From Chlorops oryzae (lineage: Eukaryota; Arthropoda; Insecta; Diptera; Chloropidae), in NCBI GenBank assembly GCA_020466095.1, contig CM035809.1, positions 23,063,942 through 23,127,941 on the forward strand: a stretch of DNA of 64,000 nucleotides. Direction: 5' to 3'. The translations under genes were made by a program, and so were the position numbers. Shown piece by piece: positions 10,560-23,100 of this stretch (the first letter of the stretch is position 1; the number at the start of each line of letters is the position of its first letter). The notes under the pieces were generated by a model. That model did not search any database and was not told the DNA's origin. It saw only the letters and a list, made by a program, of their open reading frames with translations.

Positions 10560-12572
10560 AAAGGAAACATTACTCATCCATAGAGCATATTTCAATCCAA
10601 ATTTAAAAAAAAGTACATCCTCTGCATAAAATTGGAATTCTCCCACACCCTGTATTCGTTGCCATAGACAGGATCGTAACAAAATAATCTCGGTTTGTGG
10701 TTGGATGTAAATTTACCTCGCGCAAAAAAAAAAAGAAGGAGCAAATCTCATCGTGGCAACACGGAGGCCATTGCAAAAATTTCACTTTGTCCACGGTGGG
10801 GGGATGGTGGACAAAAAAAAATAAAATAAAGGAAAAAAAACTCCCAGCGCAGTCGCGGTATGAACCACGATTGCCTTTTTTCCATCTGGTTAATCATATT
10901 TTTATTATATCCATAAAGCAATCTCTCTCGACCTCAGCAGCCTCTGGCCTCACTCTCAAAATGCTTTCCTCACACTTCGGCAGCCGTAATTGGCAGGCAA
11001 GGATTCTTTGTTTTTTTTTCATTGTTGTTGTTCTATGCCTTTACGTTGGCAGCTTATAATGACTTCATATAAGTAGGAACGCGGCAATATAATGACCAAA
11101 AATACTTGCACCACCACGACCCATCCTCAACTACCCAACCCACCCACCCACCCACCACCATCATTCCAGCCGATGGGAAGGCGTTCGGCGTATGGGTGGC
11201 AACAAATGATGATGTTGTTTGTTACCGCATCAACGCTATGAATCCAGCATTTTAATAACGCAACAGCAAGTCCCGGAGATGTGTGTGTGTGTGTGTGTGT
11301 GTGTGGCAGGACAGACCACCCCGCATTCCCTTTTCGAAGCATTGATGCACTCTCTGGAAAATATGGTGGCTCGTGCGTCTGTCCATTTTGAAACGAAACT
11401 GCGTTTGAACTTTGTAAGCGATTTTCATTCGAAATCGCAGTCAGTTGAGTTGGATTATCGAACGCGCAAGCACGGAAAAACGTTTCAAGGACTTCCGGTG
11501 TGGAATTTTTCGGTATTTTTCTTTTTTTTTTATTCCAGGCAACAAAGTTAAGTCGGTTAGCCGTCGGTAGTTTGGATTTTTCGGGAAAATTAATAGAAAA
11601 TATTAAAAGAAATGTAATATTCAAATGTGAATTCAAAGAAGGATAATGGACAAATTGAGTAAAAAGGATAATTAAGGAAATTATCAAAAAGGACTTGTGG
11701 TTCATAAAAGTCGAGCTTGTGTGAACCTCTGAAGATCGACGTTTCATTTTGGAAGAATCGCAAGTGAGTACAGCCATAGGACTCATAGGGGACAGCACCA
11801 GGATACATTTTATAGACCAAAGGATATGGGCCACTTCATGCAGTTTGATATTTTCATTTTACGAGGATGTCCCGCTAGGCTTAAAATAATCTTCTCTTTA
11901 TTTTTCTTAAATTTTGATTTGATTTAAAAGAAGTTATCTCTCAATCGTCCTTAACCCTTTCACTACCAAATCGAAAATGTTTCCATCAAAATTTCGTCTA
12001 TATTTTCCAAAAAAAAGTGAAAGGCTTAAAGAGTTTCCTGGATAGAGAAATAAGTAGTTTTTTGATTACGATGAAACCCTGTGGCGTCGGAGTCGTGTGG
12101 GCTGGGTTGCTATGTCTGAAATTTTTTTTAGTGACCACCCATGAAAATTATCATTCCGACTATATGACCCTTTAACTATCAAACTAACCTCAGATATATC
12201 TGCAAAATTCAATCCTATATAAAAAATTCCATTGAGATGTAAGTATTACCTTAACGGTGATAAAAGGGTTAAGAAAAATTTCGACAATGGAATTTATAGG
12301 ACAAAGGTTCATCTAGTTCAAGGTCTCGTTGTTCTTCCTCTAAACATTTACAGCTACAATAAACAAAGGCTCGTGAACAAAATGGCATCCTCAAACTTGG
12401 ATCGGGACTGACTCAGAAAAATTTTTATAAGATATAAAGCTACGATTATCTGTGGTAGAGCTAGTAACTTTTTGATGGTCTCATAAAGAAATTATATATG
12501 AAGAATCGGACCGAAAAATGTAAAATAAATTAGGTAATTTTAAAAAGGAGATGAGAACAAAGACCAGGTGAG
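10560..12572. other. No gene recognised; (GT)n at 11281-11304
   Basis: Long frames at 10697-11059 and 11127-11834 have no recognisable domain, and the second runs through a CA repeat (polyHis-Thr). CCCACCCACCC at 11139-11157 is simple sequence. I see no supported gene. Confidence 0.5.
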
Positions 12573-12580
12573 ATTAATCT

Positions 12581-12990
12581 AGGACAAGATAGCGAAAAAC
12601 TTCTACAGTTTGTCCTTTAGAGAAAATTTACCTATAAAAGATATAGAAGAAAATGGAGAAAAAATTTAAAACATGTGGACCCCGGTATAAGCCGGGAAAG
12701 AACACGCTAGAAGAAAAAGAAAAGATATAGAGCAGGATTAGAAACTATGTGATCTAGGACAAGATAGCGAAAAACTTCCAGTTTGTCCTTTAGAAAAATT
12801 TACCTATAAAAATATAGAAGAAAATGGAGGAAAATTAAAATGGGACCGTATAAGCGAAAACACGCTAGAAAGAAAGATATGAGCGGATTAGAAACATTGA
12901 TCTGGACAGATAGCGAAAAACTTCGGTAGAAAAATTTACCTATAAAAAACCATAGAGCAGGATTAGAAATTATGTGATAATCCCACAAAG
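12581..12990 (+). repeat. Direct repeat, ~175-bp unit, about 2.4 copies
   Basis: AGGACAAGATAGCGAAAAAC starts units at 12581 and 12756. A third, shortened start (TGGACAGATAGCGAAAAAC) is at 12903. Units share TTTACCTATAAAA, ATAGAAGAAAATGGAG and CACGCTAGAA. Later units look like the first with scattered single bases missing. Confidence 0.8.
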
Positions 12991-14649
12991 GTATAGAACC
13001 AGAACTCATAAATTTAGGAGATATAAATTAATTTCAAAATGTGGGAGAAATGGAAAAACGGGGGAAAACAACGGGCTCGATCGGAAGAAATTATAGTTTA
13101 AGGACTCCTACTTAACAAACCCCCAAGTAAGGTACTAAGAAACTTGGGCATCAACTTCACAAAAACCTACAACACCTTCGGTTTGATAGTAAACGACACC
13201 CTGAGGACCACTACCAACTAATGGGTGGGTACTAAAAGGTAGGCCCTTGCAATGGTACCGGGAAGATCTGGAAATCTCAAAATTTTATAATAAATCAAAC
13301 TATTGACTCATATTTTCTAAGTTCCTTGGGTGGGTCTCAATGGGACTTCAAGGTTGATTGAGCAGAGGGAGGAGGTATCTTTTGAGAGCCCCCAAAGGAC
13401 GGTAGTCTCAATCTCCGCACAATGGGCTTACATTATCTATACCATCTTTAATGATGAATCTACTTAAATGATAAACAGTTGAGTCCGCTAAATCCACCCA
13501 ATACTATCACTTTCTGGATCCAACCTCTGACGCCTATGGAACTATATAATTATTCTTCTTTCTTTCATATATTTTTCCTTAAAACGATTTCGTGCTACTC
13601 CGAAATTTTTGAATATTTCTTCAAAGCTCTTTATTTCGAATCCGATTCATCATCAAAAGACAATAAATTTACTTCGGTGACATGCTATACCATGTATATT
13701 TCGACTTATACCATATGATATAAGCTAGTGTAATGAAGTAACCTGATACTTAATTGTGATTATTACTGTTAACTACGGCAATTGTTGTCTGTAATTAAAT
13801 CGTCCGAAGGCACACAGACGACGCGACGCAGCACAGTGCAACGTTGCACTATCTCCACGTTGGGTGAAAATATTTTGCTTGGTTTAATTCTGGCAACAAC
13901 CTGAAGAGGCAATTGTCTAGAGTGCAAATACCTCTTGTGACACTTGAGATGTCTCTCCATTGCATGCACTACTGAAATTTTATGGAAAATCACTCATAAA
14001 ACGAGAATTGCCAAAGATTTAAATGCTTTGAAGAAGACAATATTGTTGCAACATTTTCAATGGGACATTCAAATTCTGAAGACTCTCATTTTATAGTATG
14101 GATTATTTGCATTGCACGGATTTAATTTGTTAATTAATTTCGAGAAGTACATAGGTCTTGAAATTCGAATGATGGGAGGAAGTTTGAGGAAATTGTAAAA
14201 ATAAAATTATAAAGGAAGGTTGGCAAGTTGCTTGTCATCAGAGAAGAATTGAGAATTAAATACAAAAAATAAAGAATTGCATTGTGCCTCAGGAAAATCG
14301 ATTTCAATGACTCCGAAAATGAAAAGTTTTTAGTCATTTTTCAAGATTTTTTTGGGAATTTTCTCATTTTTTTAGCTCATTATTAACTGATTTTTAAATC
14401 ATCAAAATCCGGGCCCCTGGTGATTATGTTATGGTCTAAAAATATCAGTAAAACCTGGAGCTATTGTTCATTGCTTGAAGCCAGCCATTCTCCTTTTACT
14501 TGGAATGGTTCTTGTCGCGAATTTCCTTCCGAAGATTCTTACAAACATCCCCCAACTCACAGGGAACTGAAAAAGTGTTTGACCTAAGAGGAGCAACATG
14601 GTGCAGCTCCTGACACTTCATTCTACAATACATCCAGTCAAATTCAAGG
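12991..14649. other. No gene recognised
   Basis: AT-rich single-copy-looking DNA with short frames at 13479-13718, 13769-13993 and 14134-14337 that show no family features. Confidence 0.45.
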
Positions 14650-14654
14650 TCACA

Positions 14655-15318
14655 AAATACTCCGAAAATTGGTTCCGAAATTTTACAAAATATGAGGCTC
14701 AGAAAAAATACTCCGAAATTGGTCAGAAATTTTTACAAAATATGAGGCTCAAAAAATGACTCCGAAATTGGTCCGAAATTTTTACAAAATATGAGGCTCA
14801 AAAAATGACTCCGAAATTGTGTCCGAAATTTTTACAAAATATGAGGCTCAAAAAAATGACTCCGAAATTGGTCCGAAATTTTTACAAATATGAGGCTCAA
14901 AAAATGACTCCGAAATTGGTCCGAAATTTTTACAAAATATGAGGCTCAGAAAAATGACTCCGAAATTGGTCCGAAATTTTTACAAAATATGAGGCTCAAA
15001 AAATGACTCCGAAATTTAAAAATTGGTAAATACTCGAAATTTTTTACAAATATGAGGCTCAAAAAAATGACTCCTAAATTGGTCCGAAATTTTTACAAAA
15101 TATGAGGCTCAAAAAATACTCCGAAATTTTTACAAAATATGAGGCTCAAAAATTACTCCGAAATTAGTCCGAAATTTTTATAAAATATGAGGCTCAGAAA
15201 AATGACTCCGAAAATGGTCAGACATTTTTACACAGTGTGAGGCTCAGAAAAATGACTCCGAAAATGGTCAGAAATTTTTACAAAGTATGAGGCTCAGAAA
15301 AATGACTCCGAAATCCGC
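14655..15318 (+). repeat. TCCGAAA minisatellite, ~49-bp unit, about 13 copies
   Basis: The unit contains GACTCCGAAATTGGTCCGAA, then TTTTTACAAAATATGAGGCT, then CAAAAAAT. Copies vary by short indels and point changes, with shorter units around 15110-15150. The same core (AAAATATGAGGCT and GACTCCGAAAT) makes up the array at 51.9-53.0 kb in the opposite orientation. Confidence 0.9.
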
Positions 15319-15903
15319 CTGAAAAAAAATTTAATACACGGAGATAAGAAATTAATTAGAAATTACGCCTCATGCATACTATATCAAGGTCTCCAAACAA
15401 CTCCCAAGGACAACTTCCGGTATACATATGTACATATGAACATATATATAAGAAGTGGTGCCATTTCACGTTTCATGGTTGAAGCCTTGATGCGAAGAAA
15501 TTAACTAAAGTTCCCACACTAAACCGAGACATCTATGCACGCTACCTACATACATACATACATATAGGGGATTATTCCTTTGTAGACTTATCATAAATGA
15601 ACTTAAATGCTTTTACCATTCAATCACGTAACTGCCTTCTCAATAATGGGAGTCGCCCTCTATCCAAACTGTTGTCACTTAAAACCCAATTTAACATTTC
15701 GATCCCATAAAACACTCGGTTCCACATCGGCGCCTTAGACTTAATTGTGAGTCCGTGCGTCCGTAGTTGTAGGGGGGCTTAATGCAGGCAACAAGTTAAC
15801 CGAGAATGGATATCAAGTGTCCATAGTGCCTACATCACATACAAAATCATTTAAATGAAGATCCATTGTCTTTCGTTGCATCTTTTTTCTTTTTTTTTTA
15901 CAG
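15319..15903. other. Upstream region of the homeobox gene
   Basis: Contains ACATATG/CATATATA and TACATACATACATA runs near 15423-15565. A strong splice acceptor (TTTTTTTTTACAG at 15891-15903) probably opens a 5'UTR exon of the homeobox gene. No TATA or initiator could be chosen. Confidence 0.45.
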
Positions 15904-16113
15904 GCACACTCAGGCCACTGACCGCAAAAACGCCTCAAAAGCACGAAGCAGAAGCAGCAAAGTCAGCAGCAGCAACAACAACTGCAGTGGAAGGCACCGC
16001 AAGCGAAGCCATCGTTAGGTGTCCAGTAATTAAGTAAGCGGCAGAAGTGAAACAGCCGCGAGCGCATCACAAACGACCGGTGTCAACAATTTCGAGAACT
16101 CAAGCATCTCAAC

Positions 16114-17650
16114 ATGTTACAGAATCCATCGAAATATCATACGAATCCTTTGTCGCACTTCCTTGCGTTGCATAGCACACAACAACAGACAACAACACAA
16201 CAACAACAACAACAGCAGCAGCAACAAGCCACCCACAATGCACGTAACAATGGTCTGAGCAGTGCTGCTTCGCATATCTTAACGAGCGTCTCGGCATTCG
16301 GTCACGGCTCATTTCCACAGCACCAACCGCAACAGCAACAACAACAAACACATCAACAACAACAACAACAATCGCAACAAGAACGAGAACAGCATACAAC
16401 AGCGACGACGCATGCTCATCAATATCTCGATGCGACGGGCACAACGCTCGATGTGGGAAAGTCCTTTACGATTGCCGCCATTTTGGGTTTACAAAGCCGC
16501 AATGGAATGGAGCAGAGCCATCGAAAGGAGTACAATAGCGTAATGAATCTATCGTTGAATGGTGGTGGCGGCAGTGGTGGTAATTGCAGCCGGCAGAAAT
16601 ACCAACACACCACCAATGAATCCTGTTGAATTGAATAAATCCGAAGACACCAGCAACGGTGATAACAACAAATTCCATTGTGATAACAATAACGTCTTGG
16701 TGAGTCCCTATCAAACGGTGACTCCAACGCCAACGACACCAACATCAAACATCATGCCAACAGCACATCAACAACAATCACAACATCATCAACACCACCA
16801 ATCTCATAGCAATCATCATCATCAACATCATCATCACCTCCATTCTCAGCATCAACATTCGCTGATGTCAACGCACGTTCGTGCGAATAGTTTTGCTGCA
16901 GCCGCCGCCGTTGCGGCTGTTAATGCCGTTGTCAACGGGACACCAACGGCATTACAGAGCCTTCAGCAATTGCATCAGCATCATGCACAACAGACGAGCA
17001 TAAATTTTACACGCGACAAACTGAAAGCCGGTAAGTCATTCAACACATTGGTCAACCGATTAGTCATCTTCTAACAATCGATTTCCTCAACATCAGATAA
17101 TCACAGCAAAAAGTTATCGATGAAGAATAAACGCGTTCGAACGATATTCACACCCGAACAGCTGGAACGCTTGGAGGCCGAATTCGAACGTCAGCAGTAT
17201 ATGGTTGGACCCGAGCGTCTCTATTTGGCTCATACACTCCAATTGACTGAGGCACAAGTGAAAGTCTGGTTTCAAAATCGTCGCATAAAATGGCGAAAAC
17301 ATCATTTGGAATTGACCCAACAACGTTTGGCGATCCTGCGACAGAGTCAATTGCCCACATCGAATACCATTGGAGCTGGCGGTCTCAATTCAATTCCATC
17401 GCCCGACGGACTGGCCAATCCTGCATCGAATTCAAGTTTCGAGGAAAACGATGAACCGAATTTGAAGAGCGAAGGCGAAGGCGAACGCTTGACGAATTCC
17501 CAAAAGTCCAATCAGACCGAAACCGATTCAGATCTTTCGGTTTGTAATGATTCGATGGACGGTGATAGCATTAATGACGGTGGCTGGTGGTGGTGGCGGT
17601 GGCGGAGGCGTCGGCGGCGATACATAAGGTATCCGGGGAGGGAAGTTTAG
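16114..17650 (+). CDS. Not: Not/NOTO-family homeobox transcription factor (two exons, frameshifted)
   Basis: Sequence-specific DNA-binding regulator of the Not (floating head/NOTO) family, acting in the nucleus. Exon 1 is 16114-17030 (donor CCG|GTAAGT) and exon 2 starts at 17097 after CATCAG. The homeodomain lies at about 17126-17305, begins [16 protein letters not shown] and carries [11 protein letters not shown] (Gln50, Asn51), as in vertebrate Not proteins. An eh1-like Groucho-binding motif, [10 protein letters not shown], lies near 16462. PolyQ tracts (16180-16380) and a His/Gln-rich tract (16750-16860) follow fly style. The start is chosen for the CAACATG context; an upstream pyrimidine tract plus CAG at 15903 suggests a 5'UTR exon. 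Exon 1 needs a one-base correction near 16583 (frame Gly-Gly-Asn to Ala-Ala-Gly-Arg). The 3' end may have another: one frame gives Trp/Arg-rich residues to 17650, another gives polyGly ending TAA at 17627. About 480-490 aa. AATAAA near 17750. I believe the Drosophila counterpart is CG18599, from memory. Confidence 0.85.
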
Positions 17651-17659
17651 TGAATGAAA

Positions 17660-18967
17660 TTGTAAATAGAAATACCAAGAAAAAAATTTCAATTGTACTT
17701 AATTAGATGTATGAATTTTGACCTAGATAAAAAGTGAACGAATTTTCGAAATAAAAAAAAAAAAATTAAAATAAGGAAAAATCACATTAAATCTCTGCGC
17801 TTGAAAGCAACGGATTTCCTGGATCGGAAACGTTTCAAAATATTGACAATTTTTATTTTTAGGGTTCAATTTAAATATTTGTGGCAGCCCTGATTATTCA
17901 GGGATGTCACAGAATCCGATAACTGTCGGAATCGGAATTTAAACCGATCGAAATTTCATACAGAATTTACGAATTTTGTTGTTTTTGCTTTTGAATCGGA
18001 ACTATTAGCGGTTCTGAATTGGACAGAACCCTATTTTATCCGGCTGGCTATGAAATATTCGAAAATTCAGTGACAAAATCCAATTGACTTGGTTTGAACC
18101 CTGATTATAGAAAGAAGTATATTGCTAAGTCAATAATAAATATTTTCGGAGTAGAAAAATTCGAGGTGATTATTAAGTGTATTTTTAAGTTTATAAATTG
18201 AAGCGTACTTTATGGGAAAAATTTGTTACAATTGTTAACATAAGTAGTTCAAATCGATTTTTAGCTTAAACTTTTCCTAGTGAAATACTCCATTCGAAGT
18301 GCAATTCGCTATCTTATTTCAAATGTGATTGCAAAAAATTATCCCGAAAAGTATGTTCAAATTTAGTAAATGCTTAAAAATAACGTCTAGTGATTATTAT
18401 AAGGACAACGGAAAGTATTTAAACTTAGCACCTAAAAGTATACATATAAATATTTAAAATATTTTCAGTAGTCAAAAGTCGAAGGTGTGTCCCTTTAAAT
18501 ATATCTTGAGAAAGGATTTTTAGATTTTTAACCCTCTGACAAAAAATAAACATAACTGGGAAAAGTGAAAAGTCTCAACTGGAGACACCTTCGTATATCG
18601 ACAACCCTCATATGCGGGCAAAAAGTTCGTCACCGTGAGTGTCCCTCTTTTGAAAGAGTTCACTGTAATTACTTCTGAAGCCTTAATAAAACCATTTACT
18701 AGGGAAAAATATTTTTTTTATTTTTTTAATATATCATGCAGTCTTCGGGATACGCTTTGTGGTCTTATTGATGCGATGAAATTTTTCTTACGGCCGACCT
18801 GTCGCTGTCTGTATAACTCTAGTAGGAAGAGTGGGACCTACAGTTTAACGCCGTCTCCGAACGAAAAAAAATTTTCCGCATATTTAAATATATCTGCAGT
18901 AAAGGGTTAAAAAGCTTAAGCCAAACTCTGTTGGGAATGGTTCAATATAATACTCAGAGGTATTTTT
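17660..18967. other. 3' flank of the homeobox gene with foldback remnants
   Basis: AATAAA near 17750. A degenerate relative of the 858-1198 foldback spans about 18150-18450 (GAAGCGTACTTTATGGG versus CCCGAAAAGTATGTTC). TTAACCCTCTGAC at 18529 and GTAAAGGGTTAA at 18899 may bound another TTAA element. No gene. Confidence 0.45.
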
Positions 18968-19317
18968 TTGAAGTAGCGAGAAAACGGGAATACACTGAAA
19001 AATTTTTTTTTAATTTTTATTTTCTTTGTTGTGAAAGTTTTTTTTTTCAGTGTAAAATTTAAAAAAATTTTTTGGAATTTTCCGTTTTATAAGCTACCAG
19101 CGGCCATTTGTTTCATCTTTTTATCTTAATTCGTTTTTGAGATATAAATTTTTGAAAAAGGGCTTAATAAAAACGGTTTTGTAAGGATATTTCAAGGATA
19201 CTGGGAAATAGAAACTTAAAAATCGGCTCCTACAGTGTGTTAAGATAGTATCTATTCAAAAATCAACAAAACTATAAAATCCCTTTCATTGGGCTGCAGT
19301 CGGCAAGACCCTTTAGA
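18968..19317 (-). repeat. Dispersed repeat family A, copy 2 (inverted)
   Basis: Reverse-orientation partner of the 505-837 block, with the same landmarks in reverse order, from GGGAATACACTGAAAAA to GCAAGACCCTTTAGAT. The two copies are diverged by many substitutions, so this is an old family. Confidence 0.7.
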
Positions 19318-19319
19318 TA

Positions 19320-20140
19320 TTTTTTTTTTTGTTTCAATTTGATTAAGATTAAATTTTTTTGTTTTATTTTAAACAATTTAAATTTATTTTTTTTTATAAA
19401 ATGATCCCGATTATTCTGCGATTATTTCGCCAATCCTAGTGACCAATAACATTTACGGTTAATTGTGGAAAATGTCATCAGAAGAATAACTTATTCTTAG
19501 CTTTGCAACGAGATTTTCGCCTTTTGGATTGACTACTCCTGCCAGTGATAGAAATAATTTTGCACTTCAAAAAGAATACATGAGAAATTTAAAAGTCACT
19601 GACATATCGAACTAACCTCGTATCCGTATACAATAAACAGTGAGCTGTGATACATTCATGGACAGAAAACAAATAAGACAACCACTGTTCTCCGTTTTTG
19701 TAAATATTTCTTTTAAAACTTCATAAAGATTACAATCAATTATGTATAATTATTTATAAAAATTTATAATTCTTAATCCTAAAACAATCTTTCATTATAA
19801 TTGGACTTTATAGATTCACGAAACTCAAGAACAAATATAGTCAATGAGCGGAAAATTTTTCAATGAATCCTCTTAATGATCTTCAATTTTAAAATTTTTT
19901 CACACAATATTCAATTTAATACCTTTCAATTCTTAATTTTTTTTATATAAAATTTGGCATATTCTTACCACTGTATTGCTTAAGCCTATAAAAGAAAACA
20001 AAAATTATGTATTAAATCCGATCAGCGTAAATGAAAACGAATAAATCACAATCGCAGCCTTCTAGCTCTTATCCCCTCTCTCTAGCCCCATATCCATATC
20101 ATTTTCCATAGCAATCGCAGGAATGATACACAACAGATTA
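19320..20140. other. 3' flank of ZFYVE26
   Basis: AT-rich; no coding signal. A clean minus-strand polyadenylation signal close to the stop was not found. Confidence 0.4.
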
Positions 20141-20142
20141 AC

Positions 20143-23100
20143 TTACTCACTCGCTTGTGAGTTACCCGAATTCGTTGACGTTGTCATGCTCAATTTACGC
20201 TCGCACAAACGTTGAATATGTATTTGTTTGGTCAGTTCCGCTTGACGCAATATTTTCCGTATATCATTCAGACGTTCGTGCTTAATCGCCAGCAAGTATG
20301 CCGACTTCAATTGACCAATAAAAATGTGCATAGAAATACGTATCTCTACGCTGTGGATCCTCTTGATAAGACCATCCAGTGTGGCTTTTATATCCGGCTC
20401 ATGAGTATTCACCGCGGAGTTGATGGCAACCGAGAGAAGTTCATCTAGTTCAGGAGTGCTGGTGCCATTGTTGCTTATGATGCAGTTAAGCAGTTGTTGC
20501 ACTTCAACTAAACGCTTATTGAGCGCTAGATATTTCGCTGTAGCATTGAATACCTTCATCGGTGAGAGTTTATAATCTTGAATGATTCTAAAGTGGGGGC
20601 GGGGGGGAAAAATTTGAATAATAAAGAAAATTCTCTTTTTGAATTATTCAACTAACCTGTAAGCCAAGCCGAATCCTTCTTCAATATTCTTGCCGCAATA
20701 GAGAATCAATATACAGATCTGTATCTGTGCCGTTGCGCCATCAAAGAGAGTTGGTAGTTGAGTTTTCGTTGAGTCAGCGCGCATCTGAAATAGATAGAGT
20801 ACAGATAGAAAGTATTTGATTAACAAAAGTTGGCTTAGTTCGTGGGTAAACAACAATGATTGAGAAATCAGAAAATAGAATTCAAATTGGCTGAGTCTTC
20901 AGTAATGATAACACTGTGCACGAATTTGGTACTTTTTTTTTACCGACAACATGGAGACAAATCTGGTAAACATAATTGGGGCCGCTGAATTCAGTCCCAT
21001 CAACCGTTTTTCTAGATTAGCTCTAGTTTTTGAGATATCGCGGTTTAAAAATTGTGACTAACTTCATTAAAATATATATTTATTTCGCTCATGTTGCTAT
21101 ATATTTATGACAGAATAATGACGATAACGTTAATTACTTGTATTTTGTAGAATTCCTGTCCAAAATTTCGCTGCAATCCCAACGGTAGTTGGTATTTTAT
21201 AAGTGCTTCTTTCAATTTTATTCTATCACATTTATTTAAAAAAAAATTGAAGCATACTTTTAGGGGAAGTGAAACTGTTGACTTCGACTTTTTTTAAATA
21301 TATTTTTTTATATTTAAAGAAACAGTTCTCAAAGAGAACTTTAAGATTATTTAACAAAACGGCTTAATGGGAAAGCATATGACTAGGAACCGAGAGAGTG
21401 CTGAAGTTCAAGGCCCAAAAAAGTTTAATCGAAATAATTTTTTTTTTTTATTTCGGATTTTTTCTTAAGTTTCGGGTGGTGTGGAGTGCATCCGAAAAAA
21501 AAAATTTATTTCTATTATACATTTTTGGGCTTTCAACTTCAGAACTCTCTCGGTTCCTAGTCATATGCTTTCCCATTATGCCGTCTTGTCAAATATAAAA
21601 ACGGGTCCCAAAATCGAAATTAATTTTTGGAGCAAGTAAAATTTTTAAGTAAAAAACAAAATTATGCTTGCATACTTTAGGGATTCACCTTTAAACGCGA
21701 AAATCTCCGTTAACTGAGCCAATCCCAAAAAATCAATATCACTATTGTATTCAGCGCATTTGACTTAAGGGGGTCTTCTCATTGAGCAACTTTTTTTTCG
21801 ACTTTTTTTTTTTTGCATTTATTTATAGCTTGGGTAGTTGTGAATATGCCCCTAAAAGGATTTTTTGAAATTCGAAATAGTTTAGAGGATATAGCCTTCT
21901 TTGTCGAGCAAGATCTGCGCTAAAACGAGTAATTTTTGCGTTGCTTCAAACTTTAAACGCGTTTATCTCGAAACCACGTTTTTCGAACTGGCGGCCATGA
22001 TATCTCCAGTTCAACTGAACCGATTTTCATGAAACAAAGTGGAATCGACGCAGAATTGTCACCATTCTCGGGTGAACCTCGACCATAATTTTAAAAAAAT
22101 TTTTTACTATTTTTTTTTTACACTAAACTACAAAAAAAAAGCCCGAAATTGAAATTTTTTTTTGAATGGCCGCCATTTTGTCAAAAAAAATCACAAAATT
22201 AAGCTTGAGGTTCACCCGAGAATTACATCTATACTGATTATAACCCCGTTTTTTTTTCCATTTCGGACGCTCCGGAGACCCGGAATCGTGGCCGCCGTGA
22301 CGGCACCTTTTTTTTTCACCACCAACTTTGAAGTCTCATTACTTTTTGAACAGCCCACGTATCGAGGCAAAAAAAATTTTTTTTATTTACTTTGAACCTT
22401 TTGTAATACAATAAATAAAAAAAGTTTTCAATTATTCTTTGCGTTTTCAAATAAGAATTTTTTTAAAAAGGGTCCAAAAAACGGGTTTTCAATGAGAAGA
22501 CCCCCTTAATATATCTAGATATGAAAGCCGTCTGTCGGTTTTTTGAACTAGCACAGTGTAATTAAACAAAATTTATGTTCATTTGTAATTTCGAATATTT
22601 TTTTTGACTATTTTCCTAATCTTATAGATGCTTTGGACTCACCTCTTTTAGCAGTTTCAAAGTAATTAATTCATTCTTTCCATCATTTGTTTCACATTCA
22701 CATTTCGCTAAGAATTTGACAACATCTTGCTGCAGCAATATCGTATTAATATGAGTATTTATTGTTCGTGCATCCATTTGCATGGAAAAAATATTTCCAA
22801 TACTAGCAGATCGCGACGAGCTTCTGCGACCTCGAAAGGCGTTTGCAAGAAAACTCGTTGCACTTTTACTTTGTTCCGAATTGAAGCTATCCCACTGTGC
22901 CGATTCGAGTTCCGATTGTAGATGCTTATGAGCATTTCGCAGATGATTGGAATTCTCATCGAGTTGCTGGAAATTCTCACAATTCATGGAATAGAATTTA
23001 ACGCAAGTCATACTTGCACGTACAGGATCCTTCAGTAGGATTTGTAATTGATACAATGAGTTCAGTAAATTATGTGATTCCAGATACCGGCACGTTTGTA

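Noticed and set aside
11127..11834. 235-codon minus-strand ORF
   Set aside because: No domain or splice context, contains a His-Thr run from a CA microsatellite, and composition matches translated AT-rich noise.
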